Part shown: positions 1 to 9,919 of the stretch, in pieces | Numbering within the stretch: the first letter of the stretch is position 1 | Layout of the letters: every line of letters begins with the position of its first letter | Origin: Cudoniella acicularis | Lineage: Eukaryota > Ascomycota > Leotiomycetes > Helotiales > Helotiaceae | Direction: 5' to 3' | Length of the DNA: 26,993 nucleotides | NCBI GenBank assembly: GCA_013054445.1 | Contig: JAAMPI010000740.1 | Span: forward strand, 1 to 26,993 | Notes under the pieces: model-generated | Told to the model about the DNA's origin: nothing | Database searches by the model: none | What the model saw: the letters and a program-made list of their open reading frames with translations, nothing else | Position numbers and translations under genes: made by a program

Positions 1-345
1 CTACTAACATCCTAACGTCCTACCTTAGAGCTACCAGCGGGTAATCTATAAACGTTATATAATTATAAATAAGCCTATAAGCTAAAGTATTAATAATAAG
101 GTTCTAAGAGTTCTAAAGATATTAGAGAAGAGATAAAGACTATTCGAGAATAAGAGTAATTTAGAAATAATAGTTATAATATAACTAGAATACTAAACCT
201 TTTATTAAATATATTTTAAATAACTCTTAATTCTATTCTTATATCTCTTATAGATAATACTATACTCTTATACGCGCTAATAGCCTCGCCTATATATAAA
301 GGGCGCTATACTTCTTTACTAAAATATATAACCTTATAAGAAGTC
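1..345. repeat. AT-rich, RIP-like degenerate repeat relic
   Basis: This stretch is extremely AT-rich and dominated by TpA steps. I could find no TpG in about the first 340 bases and only two CpA (near 8 and 35). That is the expected result of repeat-induced point mutation (CpA to TpA on both strands), a fungal defence that acts on duplicated DNA such as transposons. No open frame of useful length survives, so the parent element cannot be named. The composition becomes ordinary after about 360, so the left edge of the window probably catches the end of a decayed transposable element. Confidence 0.7.
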
Positions 346-383
346 CTAATTAGGACTACCAAAACCTCTAGGAATCCTAGAGG
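343..383. repeat. Two adjacent short palindromes at the edge of the AT-rich relic
   Basis: A perfect 14-bp palindrome, GTCCTAATTAGGAC, lies at 343-356. A 19-bp near-perfect one, CCTCTAGGAATCCTAGAGG, lies at 365-383. They sit where the RIP-like sequence gives way to normal sequence and may be remains of the element's terminus. No matching copy was found elsewhere in the window. Confidence 0.45.
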
Positions 384-794
384 TCGACTTTTAGGAGGTT
401 AAAAGTTGATCAAGATTCAAGTACTTCTGCTGTAGTTAGAATAGACTACCTGTTTTGATATTTGTGAGTCGCTATCCTACTATAAATGCCCTCACCAACA
501 GTTGGTGACCAACTTGTTGGCCAGACCGAGTATCACAGGGAATACCCGTCCCTCATTTTCTACCAGAGCACTTCAAAATACCAAAACGACCACGGATTAA
601 GCTTTTAATTCGAGCATGCGATTTACTAGTTTTTGTATCATTGCATCACTTCATAAAGCAATTAGTCACTTGAAAATTTGCGTTGGTTTTCAAAGTATTA
701 CCCCACTTCTTCGACATCAGTTTTGCAGCTGCCACCCACGATTGCCCCTCTTCGCCCTCTCATACTATAATACCTCCCGCATCCCGCAAGCCAT
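384..794. other. Intergenic, no gene seen
   Basis: This is ordinary-composition sequence between the AT-rich relic and the 3' end of the membrane-protein gene. It holds an imperfect inverted repeat at about 495-520 (arms CCAACAGTTGGT and ACCAACTTGTTGG). The small open frames here are not supported by any recognisable protein sequence. Confidence 0.5.
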
Positions 795-1982
795 TCATTG
801 TTTTTTAACACCCTCACCACCATCCAACCTCCACAAAACCTCCTCTCTCCAAAGCCACCCCAACGCAAACGCCGCCCCGGGCCCAAAAACAACTACACTG
901 GCCACCCCAGCCCCTAAAATAATCAACCAACTCTCCCTCACGACTCCCATACGCTTCATATCTGCAACCAGATATCCCAGCCAAAGCAGCGAGCCAGCAA
1001 ACGCGGCAACTTGATCGCATTGCAGTACTCTCCTCAAAACGAGGATGAAGCTGAACGATTCCTTATCGAAGGGGTAGGGGAAGAATATTTCCAACATCGT
1101 GTAAGGACTTCGGAGTGCAGTGTACAACCATACAGTCGCGGAAATAAATGAGAATGCTAGGATTGTTGTGCGGATGATTTTTATATTCGCTTGTCGTTGA
1201 GATTGAGAACGACGGTGCTGTTGTTGTGAAAAGGGAAATAAGAAAGTGAGAAGTGAGCCGAGAATTCCGATCCACACGGGGAACATTTGCCATGCCCATG
1301 TCCAGAGGTGGCGCGTTTCGAGGGAGGGACTGAGATACATGCCGAAAATTGGGATGTGGGAGAGGAGGAGGACTGTAGGGAAAATAGTGCGAGCGTAGGA
1401 AGTGTCAATGGAACGCATTTCGGGAGATTTCAAAAGCGTTGATGAGGGAATATAGATGTAATAGCAGTAATAATAAAGCGGTGCAAGGATGCCGATACCG
1501 ACTACTTGTGTGGGGAATCCGAAGATTATAGGACTGGATTAAGGGTCAGAATCTCGAATGATAATAAATAAGAGTGTAAAAGCTTACAAGCGTATCAAAC
1601 TCCCTCGACTAAAGTTTCTAGTCGATTCGAAAAGCCAAATAGAATACAGCAAGCTGACATCTATCAGGAAGCTGAACATATGCCACCAAGCTAGCGGGTC
1701 AGCTTCTAATGTAGACGGTGCGAATGCCACCGATGCCAGCCTCCAAAGGTCATCAATTGCTTTGATGTGATGGAATTTCTCGAGCATGTCGATAGTGACG
1801 GAACCGACTTGGATTTTCCTGGTTCTTGCCATCTCTGCAAAATGAGGGCCTAAACCATGCATGTCGTTTGCACGCAGCGAGTACAAGGCCCAGATAAAAA
1901 TACCAATGAATGGGAGTCCTACGACGCTCCGATATAGTTTGCTCTCCCATTTGGAGTCAAGCCTTGGAGCTGAGGACGTCAT
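795..1982 (-). CDS. Eight-TM integral membrane protein, possible membrane terpene cyclase
   Basis: There are two exons: 1982-1588 and 1533-795. The intron (1587-1534, 54 nt) runs GTAAGC to CCAG with a CTGAC branch site, and the join keeps frame, giving 377 aa. The start at 1982 has A at -3. I count eight likely membrane spans: about residues 17-37, 100-120, 132-158, 173-193, 204-226, 240-262, 290-306 and 318-340. A conserved-looking cytosolic stretch before span 2 contains DDLWRLASVAFAP. Length and topology, plus a head-to-head UbiA-family gene, suggest a MacJ/AscF-like integral membrane terpene cyclase. That is recognition by architecture and context only, since I cannot place the family by motif. 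The alternative is an uncharacterised fungal membrane protein. It shares an upstream region of about 1 kb with the UbiA gene, so co-regulation is plausible. Confidence 0.75.
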
Positions 1983-3030
1983 GGTGTTTGTGAAGTTGTG
2001 AGACTTTTTCTGCTCAGTGTAAAGTCGTAAGAATTCTTCAAAACCGTTCTGGTTCCCAAGACAACCAAAATGAAACTATTGAAAATCTGCCGGTTGATTT
2101 CTTTCGTGCTATTTTGCCGGTTGATTCAAGGGTTTTATTTCCGGTGATGCCTTACGATTGTCAGCGAAGGAATTGGGAGGCCTCCAAGGCCCCGGCGCTT
2201 CTGCAGTATGACATGCATCATGTACCTAGGAGCTGTAGCCTATATAGTATAGGGCGGGCGAACAACAAGGTTTCTGCCAAAATCCAAAAGTCTGTAATCA
2301 GGACTTAGGAATGCTAACAACTTATTAGACGCGCACAATAAACAGTATTCCATTCGTATAAAGGGTTTGCTACTATTTACATCTCTAACTTAAATACACT
2401 AGGCAGTCGATTGGTACGAGTTGAGGATTGTATGGTTTCACGAAATTTGAATATGCATAGAGTATATAATTTGCTTAATAAAAGAGGCTGACCATTGACC
2501 CCTAATACATCTTCCAAATCGTGGTTGTTGGCGTCATTAAGGAATAATCTGATATAAACGACATCGAGATAACTCGACGTAGAGATATTAAACTTGTTAA
2601 CTGACCTTTCTGGATTCAGGGGGTGTACTGGCAATCTTATCATCTGCACGCTTTAAAGTATGACGCATGCTTCCAAAGACACGTTTCGGTTGGTGAAATT
2701 ACACAGCCTCAAGACTATTTGCCTAATAATATATTTCTCTGTTCCTGTGTTGCATTGTAGGATTCTTCCGATCTACATCATTGCCCAACAGTTGATTGGA
2801 TCCTCCGAGAGATGATATTAGAAATATCAAGCAAGGCACAGTATTCAAGGGTCTCTTGCTGCTTCTCCCAAGTGGCCCCCGAACATGAGTAAAATTTACA
2901 AAAGCCCCTGAGACTGTCAATTCCATGTACCCCAAAGCGTTCACTGAAAACGGAGGCTCCCCTGCTCAAATTCTCAAAATTCATCGAAGGAAACGTTTAA
3001 AAGCCCAAAATCAATCAACATAAAGTTCCA
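1983..3030. promoter_or_regulatory. Bidirectional promoter region between the membrane protein and UbiA genes
   Basis: This 1,048-bp divergent intergenic region should carry the promoters of both flanking genes. It contains the 12-bp direct repeat described separately and a TATA-like stretch near 2240-2252. The minus-strand open frame at 2377-2649 has no recognisable protein signature and was not accepted as a gene. Confidence 0.5.
2088..2126 (+). repeat. 12-bp direct repeat in the divergent promoter
   Basis: TGCCGGTTGATT occurs at 2088-2099 and again at 2115-2126, with a related CCGGTGAT at 2141-2148. Spacing between copies is 27 bp, start to start. The CCGG-centred repeat could be a binding site for a regulator, for example a zinc-cluster factor that recognises CGG, but no factor can be named from the sequence. 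Confidence 0.4.
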
Positions 3031-4148
3031 ATGGATCTCGTCAAAACACGGGTTCGGGTTGACGCAGCTAAACAGGACTATTTTCAGGTAAAATAAATAG
3101 GGGATTCTTGTTACAGGAGCTAATTTTTGGGGTTAGTACATGATTAGAAGTTCAAGCCGCGCAACTTACCATGTTTACACTCTCCACCTTTTCACATGCA
3201 ACGATTTACTCGACATCGTCTTCATGCCCTTCTTTTTTGCTATGGCCATGGTAGCCGCTGGCCCAACCCTTGGTCTCGAAGAAGCAAAAAGCCCACTAGA
3301 AGTTCTCCACAAAGCACCAATTATCCTCCTTTGGTCCTGGGCCAACCTTCTGCTGTGCACCATCCACAATCAACGACACCCCGAGTCAATAGCCGAGGAT
3401 ACCGCGAATAAACCTTGGCGTCCGATACCATCGAAACGACTCAAGCCGGAGGACTGTCCACAGTTGCTTTGTATATTATATCCAGTGGTCATCTCATATA
3501 GCTTGGTAATTGGAGGCGTTAGGCCTTGTTTGTTGATAGCTCTTGTAAGCTCCGCCTTTCTTCGAACTCGTTTCGGACTTAGTTACTGCATACCCCACAT
3601 AGTGAACAGTTGAACATTAGTGGCACAGTTTCACTGATATCAAAATTTAGTGGGATTTTTGTTACAACGAATGGAACGGCTCTCAAAACCTCATACTTCG
3701 AAATGTTATCAACGCCACAGCACTATCTACCTTTCTTTCCGGTCCCCTCGAGATTGTCGTCGGGAATCATGCCACTCTTCTCCAATATCCTATTTTATCC
3801 CTCTGGGTATGTATTATAGGCGCCATTATTTTCACCACAATCCAAGTGCAGGACTTCCGCGACTTTGAAGGCGACAGCATTCAAGGAAGAAAAACACTCC
3901 CAATTGTTCTGGGAGATTTTCCGGCCAGGGTACTCACGGCTGCAGCCATTATGGCCTGGTCTTGCTTTGTACCTGTATTCTGGAAACTGTCCGTCTTTCA
4001 ATTTGTGCCGACCATAACAACAGGCTCCTTGATGGCTGGACATCTATTGTTTCGGAGGTCTTTGGAGGCAGATAAACTCACCTATCGTATGTGGAGTTTC
4101 TGGATGGTCTCGTTCTTTATTTGTCCACTAATTAAAATGTACGGCTGA
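3031..4148 (+). CDS. UbiA-superfamily membrane prenyltransferase / terpene cyclase
   Basis: There are three exons: 3031-3087, 3137-3544 and 3651-4148. Introns are 49 nt (GTAAAA...TTAG) and 106 nt (GTAAGC...TTAG), and all joins keep phase 0. The product is 320 aa, the usual UbiA length. The N-terminal block YHVYTLHLF (29-37) is typical of fungal members. The first motif region (97-107, NQRHPESIAED, then NKPWRP) lacks the classical NDxxDxxxD aspartates but keeps a downstream ED. The second motif is intact, QDFRDFEGD, with Asp223, 226 and 230. UbiA proteins bind prenyl diphosphates through Mg2+ at these motifs within a helical membrane bundle. Fungal members include aromatic prenyltransferases and sesquiterpene cyclases of the Fma-TC (fumagillin) type, and the degenerate first motif makes a cyclase-like role worth considering. 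The short exon 1 rests on frame and splice-site fit. Confidence 0.85.
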
Positions 4149-5241
4149 GATATAAAGATCGCTATTACCTGACGATAATTAAGGCGCGAAATGAGCATTG
4201 AGCGGGAATTTACTTGGCTAGATGTCATCATACTCACACTGGAAATATGTTGCAGCCACTGAACTATATATGAACTCCCCGTTGTTTGAAATGAATAGTT
4301 AGTCGGAGAGCAAAGAATCAAGTTTTGCTATTTTGATTACTGAGGCGTGAAGTACCTGCTTCTATTCTCATGGAGTAGAAGAACGCACTTCCGAGGGGGC
4401 TTAGGGGAGGCGAGTCACGTGTTACTGTGTCAGAACTCAAGAGTCAGGGGGTCAAACTGATGGTTCCTAACTATTCCTAAATCTTTTGCGGCGGAAAGGT
4501 AATGACTCTTTCGAACTAATGAACTCCCCTACTTCCTAAAAAGCTGCTACTGTCAAGGTTTGCGAGGACTTTGCAGAGATGTGATGGTGGTTCATGTGGG
4601 TCACCGTATACGGTACTCGAGTATTGCCAGTGGGTAAAACCTGCGGCGCAGTACATATACCCCTCTACTGTAAGCAATCAAAGTCCAACAAAACACCACC
4701 ATTTAGGAATCGATACCTTGTCTACAAACATACGAAAACTTGCATGGTGTCATCAACCAAAATTACATTTCGCCAAGAGGTAGCTGGCCCTTTTCCCAAT
4801 CTGGCGTGATCTGCATTTTTGCTGGCACCCAGAATTATCCGGCGGCAAAGGCACAGACAATGTTTGCCCTTGACCATGAGAACCCCTAGGCACCACTTTT
4901 GGGAGCGATTTCCTCTGGATGATAATGACTCCTTGTAATCTATTCCGTGCCTGAAGCATTATCAGGATATATTCTGGTGGTGTGTGGAGCGTTCCCTAGG
5001 AGGGCCTCCAACAAGCCTCCTCGTTTCGGAAATTAACCCTGGTTAGAACCTTGGACAAAATCAATTCTGTAGGGAGGAGGAAAACCAACTCGCCCACTTA
5101 CTGGCCTATCAAATACCTTTCCAAAAGCAAACTTAGTCTCTAGTTTTTCTTGCTGTACCGGCCCCCCCTTCCATCCTCACCGTCAGAGTGAGTTCCAATT
5201 ATTCTGGTTTTCACATTGAAAGCTATCCATAACTCATCATC
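4149..5241. other. Intergenic, upstream region of the rhodopsin-domain gene
   Basis: No convincing gene lies here. The open frames at 4571-4809 overlap each other in different frames and encode nothing recognisable. One CACGTG box lies at 4416-4421. The last ~100 bases before the next ATG are pyrimidine-rich, as is common in fungal core promoters. Confidence 0.5.
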
Positions 5242-6612
5242 ATGGAGGCAACGATGGCAGCGATGGCACACAATTACACCTTTCTATCGAACACCCCCGC
5301 GGCGCCTCCTCCTCTTGATGTGATACCCAACTTCGTTGACCCATATTCTAAAGGCTACCTCAGCATTATGACCGTTTCGATTTGCATTGTGGTAAGCAGT
5401 ATAGCTGTGTGGGCAAAGCTGTACACGAAATTCGTTGTTAGCAAGACACATGGGTGGGAGGACTGTAAGTCTACACTTTCTGGCACTTTTATCTCAGAGG
5501 CATAAATACAGACACAACTAACCGTTTGTTGTTTCAGACACCATTCTTCTCGGCTGGGTGAGTGACTGAAAATCAAACTTAAGAATAAAGATCGAAAGTT
5601 GACCATTTCAAGGCTTTGTTCATGTGTATGGTTGCCACGGCAGTTCCCATGAAATATGAGGGTATCGGAATCCACGAGTGGAACTTATCACTCTGGAGAG
5701 TAATCAGAATAGGATTCGTTCGTCCCTCTATCTAAAATCATTTTTGGGCACAAAGAGACTAACCAGTGAACCAATGTAGTGGATGAACGTCGCAGAGGTT
5801 CTTTACGCCACCTCCGTCTGCATTGTCAAGATCTCTATTGTACTTCAAATATTAAAAATATTCTTCCCTGGCCGCCGTACACCACTCTTCTTCCTTCTCT
5901 GGGGCATAATGATATTCAACATCCTCCTATATATCTCGATCGTTATCATGGAAATATTCCAGTGCACGCCGAGAGAGAAAATCTGGAATCCCCTGGTGGA
6001 AGGGGCATGCGTCAATGTGGAAGCCAGTTTCATCTTCACGGCTTCAGCAAACCTCATATCTGATCTGGTGCTTTTGCTAGTGCCTGTTTATCTGCTGCTT
6101 CAGTTAAACATGTCACTGAAGCGCAAGATTGGAGTTGGGGCTATTTTTGCCTCTGGAATATTGTAAGTGAGCAATATTGTTTGGCAGGACTTTGCGAAGC
6201 ACGATTAACGAGTGCTCTTTTAGTGCCTGCGTGTCAAGTTTGATGCGCCTCATATACAGTATTCAGCTTCTTAGCACGGTGGACTATACATGGGTCATGC
6301 TGCCTCTAGGACTTTGGTGGTTTGTGTCCCCCTTTGAAATAAATCATATAGTATACACTAACTAGAATCAGCATCGCCGAAGTGACCTCGGGTATTCTGG
6401 CCTCCTGTCTACCTAGTATCCCGAGACTCTTCCAACACATCCGTGGAAAACCCAATACCGCGGGGAATGCACCATATACTCCCAATGGTCGTAATACATT
6501 CTCAGGACGAAGACCGAAGAGATCCAAAGACCCGAACACTTTCGCCTCCATCGATAGAATGGATGAATCAAGGTCTGGCAAGGTGTCAAGCGACTGGATT
6601 CCATTGAAATGA
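5242..6612 (+). CDS. Fungal rhodopsin-domain (Pth11/SAT4-like) integral membrane protein
   Basis: Six exons were rebuilt: 5242-5464, 5538-5557, 5613-5699, 5780-6162, 6224-6319 and 6372-6612, giving 349 aa with every phase matching. The sequence follows the fungal rhodopsin-like domain. After the first TM come a short loop ending HGWEDY (split by intron 1), the YEGIGIHEW loop, and the TM stretch ending CIVKISIVLQILKIFFP. The final TM then reads W-C-I-A-E-V-T-S-G-I with the CLPSIPRLF ending. Seven TM helices are expected, followed by a basic, serine-rich cytosolic tail of about 60 residues. No CFEM domain precedes it. Members are membrane proteins of mostly unknown ligand, and some act in surface sensing. 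Exon 2 is only 20 nt. Intron 5 uses a GTTTGT donor and an acceptor at AATCAG. Confidence 0.85.
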
Positions 6613-6921
6613 TTGAGGGTATATGGGAGTGAAGTCACAATGATGGTCAAAATATCATAGAGGGATAATGTTTTGATTTGGTTATGTCGTGGGGTTACCA
6701 AATCTGCTGGACCGTTTCCAGATTGTCCTGTACGTGACAAATGGGACTGGGAAACCATTTATCAGCAAATAAATTTACCAGGTTAGAAAATTGCAAAAAT
6801 ATTTCAAACTACCAAACTAAAACATGGATCACAGCACCACAGACCCTCGCCACCAACGCCATACTCAACAACCGCATCCCTCCCCTCCACAGACCCATCT
6901 CTCACAGCACGAACGATACAC
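6613..6921. other. Convergent intergenic region; may hold the displaced C-terminus of the next gene
   Basis: This is the 3' region between convergent genes. On the minus strand an open frame runs from the neighbouring gene's last codons down to 6804 in the +1 frame. It reads EEEVRCIVRAVRDGSVEG and then AVVEYG, which resembles the usual C-terminal helix of class I amidotransferase-like proteins. The rest shows no feature. Confidence 0.4.
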
Positions 6922-7784
6922 CTAACCTCTTCTTCCCACTCCCCTTTCCCAAGTCGGTATCCCAAAAACTCTAATCGTCTCACGATTAACAAATCTATCA
7001 AACTCGGCATGGCCCTGATACGTGAGTACCCGCCCCTTTTTCCAAATCCCCTGCAACGCGCAATGATCCGACCTCCCTATCGATTCAAAACCTTCAGGTA
7101 AAAGAGGGAGTACGACGTGGTCAGCGTGTACGAATTGCATACGCACCTGAGAAGGAAGCTTGGGGTTGGAGGTCACGGGGCCGACGTGTGATGAGAAGGC
7201 CGGAGAGAGCGTGATCGGGTGCACGCCAAGTTCCCATCCTAAGGGGTCACGGTTTACGACTGGGGCGATGGATGTGGAGAAGAGGGCATGGCAGAGGACT
7301 TGGTGGCCGAAACAGGAGCCAAAGATGTGGATTTTAGGGTGGTGGGTGTAGAGGTCTGATTTGGTGTTAGTTAGGTGGTAGAGAGTGTTGGGGGGATGAA
7401 ATACCTCTAATGAAGTGGATGAGAGTATGGATCCAGGGGACATTATCGTATGCTGAAGCAGCTGTTAGATGGGTCAGTAATGATCAGGCAGATCAGTGAA
7501 ATGGAAAGGAAGTTATTATAGGAATTTCTACTAAAGATATGCTTACCGGAACCAGTGATTATGATTGCGTCAATACCAGACAGCTCCTGAGAAGAAGGAA
7601 GATGCTCTTGGACACAGTCATATTTGCTGAATCCAAGAGGGATTCGAGATAGTTCTGAAATTTGCGCCGCCGCATTTCTTAAGAGAGTTTCGAATATATC
7701 ACTGTAAAGGCCGCGCTGAGAATAAACCTTGGGTACGGGTTGGTCGCAATCGAGGACTGCAATGTGAAGTCTGATCGGTGCCAT
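6922..7784 (-). CDS. Class I glutamine amidotransferase-like protein, C-terminus probably frameshifted
   Basis: There are three exons: 7784-7547, 7461-7405 and 7355-6922. Introns are 85 and 49 nt, and all phases match. The 242-aa product has the class I amidotransferase fold landmarks: IIITGSAASAYD (75-85) near the N-terminal half, the nucleophile elbow FGSCFGHQ with Cys113, and GHAEFD with His214 and Glu216. This gives a complete Cys-His-Glu triad for glutamine hydrolysis or a related peptidase/transferase reaction. Fungal stand-alone members resemble the GMP synthase amidotransferase domain, but their physiological acceptor is mostly unknown. The frame stops soon after FVNRETIRVFG. The next frame continues with a plausible family C-terminus to 6804, which would restore about 280 aa. 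The shift lies in a G/A-rich run (6931-6952). It is co-oriented with the lyase-like gene 377 bp upstream. Confidence 0.8.
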
Positions 7785-8161
7785 CTGGTCTGCGGTCTAA
7801 GTAGATAGGAAATTGCTGATGGGTAATGGATGACGAGCTTTGGCAACGAGCGGGCTTTAATACACGAGAGGAGAGTACAACTAGCAAGATAGATAAGCAT
7901 ACCCACTTTTGTAGATCCCCGAAAAAGAAACGAGGCGCATGAATTGTGTTCTGGGAGTCCGCGATTTTTGGAAGAGAAATTTTCATTCGAGAAGACTCGG
8001 AATCGAATGACGGCAAGATCACTTATTATTTTCTATAGACATACTTCTCCAAACCACAATGGGGCACAATCGCGAACAAATAATAGATCAAATAGGCACT
8101 TGAAATTTTTCAACAAACAGTTCCACTCAACATCCTACAAATCCTTAATCGCACCTTTACA
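7785..8161. other. Intergenic between two co-oriented minus-strand genes
   Basis: These 377 bp separate the 3' end of the lyase-like gene from the start of the amidotransferase-like gene and should hold the terminator of one and the promoter of the other. Open frames here have no recognisable content. Confidence 0.45.
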
Positions 8162-9919
8162 TCAGCGCACCCTCCTCTCACTCGGCTTCCCACCACTCCC
8201 CTCACCAACATCCCTAACAGCAATCGTATCCCAAAAAGCATCACAAAGATAACTCCCACTATAACTCGGCTTCTCAAACCCATCCGTCATCGGCTTCGTC
8301 GCCAACGCCTTTTTCTGAATCTCCTCCACATACCCCTCAATGCCCCTCTCCCTCCACAACTTCGCAAACCTTTCCGTCTCATAATTAATCCCCTGAAGCG
8401 CCCAAATCGGCTGAACCTGCCACGCAACACCCATTTTTGCTAGGTCTGAAGGGAAGGATTTGATGGCTTCTGGAGTGAAGCCTGCTGTAGAGTAGTCGTA
8501 ATCGCCTGTGTAGCCGAAGGCAAATAAGCGGTCTGGGAATACTTCTTGGACTTGGGTGTGGAAGGAGACGAGATCGTCCCATTTGGGCACATCCATTCGA
8601 GCCCAGGTGACGTCTCCAAGTGGTGCCGCGAGAAGTGCTCTTTCGACAACGGCAGTGACGCAGGAGTTGTAGAAATACTGTCCTTCTCTTGAGCGGGGAA
8701 GATCCCAGTCAAAGAAGACCTCCTTTGAAACTATCTTTTTGGCGATTTCTCGACGCTGTTTAAGAGATTTGATTTTATTTCCTACCTCAGTGGTATATAA
8801 GGAAAATTCGGAGTCGGATGCAATTGCTTTGACGGCTTCATCGAAAGTGCAGAGTTTAGCACTCTTGATCCATTCCACTCGTACTGCTAAAAGTGAAGAG
8901 GATTCCGCCTCAGCTGCTTCTTTTAGGACTTCACGGAGGGGATGAACCGGAACTGTAGCCCCTTGGATATACTTGTGGTCTCGGTCGTCAATCACATCCG
9001 TGATAAATTCGGAATGATCGACATCACATCGACAGAGGAGCATTGTTTCGGCTCTAAGTAAACATGAGTACACTTCTCGGGAGAAAGGTGAAAAGGACTT
9101 ACCCCATAATATCAATCTGCATTCGTGCAGCTGTGAGACGGTCCAGATACTCACTTGTAGGCACAACAGTTCTCCCCTGTCCCACCGTGAACTTCTTTTT
9201 CCCAATTGCCAAGTCGTCAAGATGAAACATAGCAACTCCTGCTTCAACAAACAACTTCGTCATCTTGACAGTAGACGTCAAGCCACCAAACCCCATGTCA
9301 CCGTCTGCAACAATTGGGGTAAGGTAATCCCAATTTTCGAGCTCAGAACGAGCTTCTTTGGGCTGCAGCATCCCTAATAAATCTAACTCAGAAACCTTTC
9401 CCAATTTTTACAAGGACTTGAGTTACTCACGGTAATGATTCTGCCTCTGACTATGCCACAACTGCGATTTCATAATCTTGTCAACAACCTTCGGCACCGT
9501 ATCCATAGGATAATCACAACAATCCATTCCCGGCTCCGAAACCTCCGAGAATCCGCAAAGAGCCCCAGAGACGTAGAGTGATTGCTGATATTTAGCCATT
9601 TGAGACGCAATGATTGGGTCAGTCACACCGAATGTCATCTCATGGGTGCCGTTCTTTCGATGGTCATTTAGTTGTTGCCAGAGCTTCAAGGCCATGTCGC
9701 TAGATGCATATTTCTGGGGAAGAAGACCTCGCAGGGAAGCAATTCTCGCTGCTGAGTAGGGTCTGCGACGAATTAGAAATTTATGTGCGTATTGAAGGAA
9801 GGAGTTACAGACCGTTGAATGTGAGATTGACGCGGTGTCTTCCACCATTGTTCAATTTCTTGAACTTTTGCATCAAAAGCGGCCTGCTCGGCGTCAAGTG
9901 TTTGATTTATCTTTGGCAT
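8162..9919 (-). CDS. Isocitrate lyase-family protein lacking the catalytic KKCGH motif
   Basis: There are four exons: 9919-9813, 9762-9431, 9373-9103 and 9053-8162. Introns are 50, 57 and 49 nt with matching phases, giving 533 aa, close to fungal isocitrate lyase (~540). The N-terminus (WWKTPRQSHIQRPYSA, about 25-41), PIVADGDMGFGG (166-177) and C-R-C-D (244-247) follow the family. The key residues do not. KKCGH is replaced by KKFTV (206-210), so the catalytic Cys and His are gone. The HIEDQ-type segment is HLDDL (197-201). The NCSPSFNW-type active-site loop is replaced around YTGDYDY (418-424). No peroxisomal SKL/AKL ending (it ends RRVR) and no clear mitochondrial presequence are visible, so it is probably cytosolic. 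It is unlikely to be a working isocitrate lyase. A changed substrate within the PEP mutase/ICL superfamily, or a non-catalytic role, is inferred. Confidence 0.87.

Noticed and set aside
616..1014. 132-aa plus-strand open frame
   Set aside because: Antisense to the last exon of the 8-TM gene; Ser/Pro/Thr-rich shadow.
2377..2649. 90-aa minus-strand open frame in the divergent promoter
   Set aside because: No recognisable sequence and no supporting splice partner; possible but unsupported.
8162..9919. Calling this gene authentic isocitrate lyase of the glyoxylate cycle
   Set aside because: The catalytic Cys/His motif, the active-site loop and the peroxisomal signal are missing.
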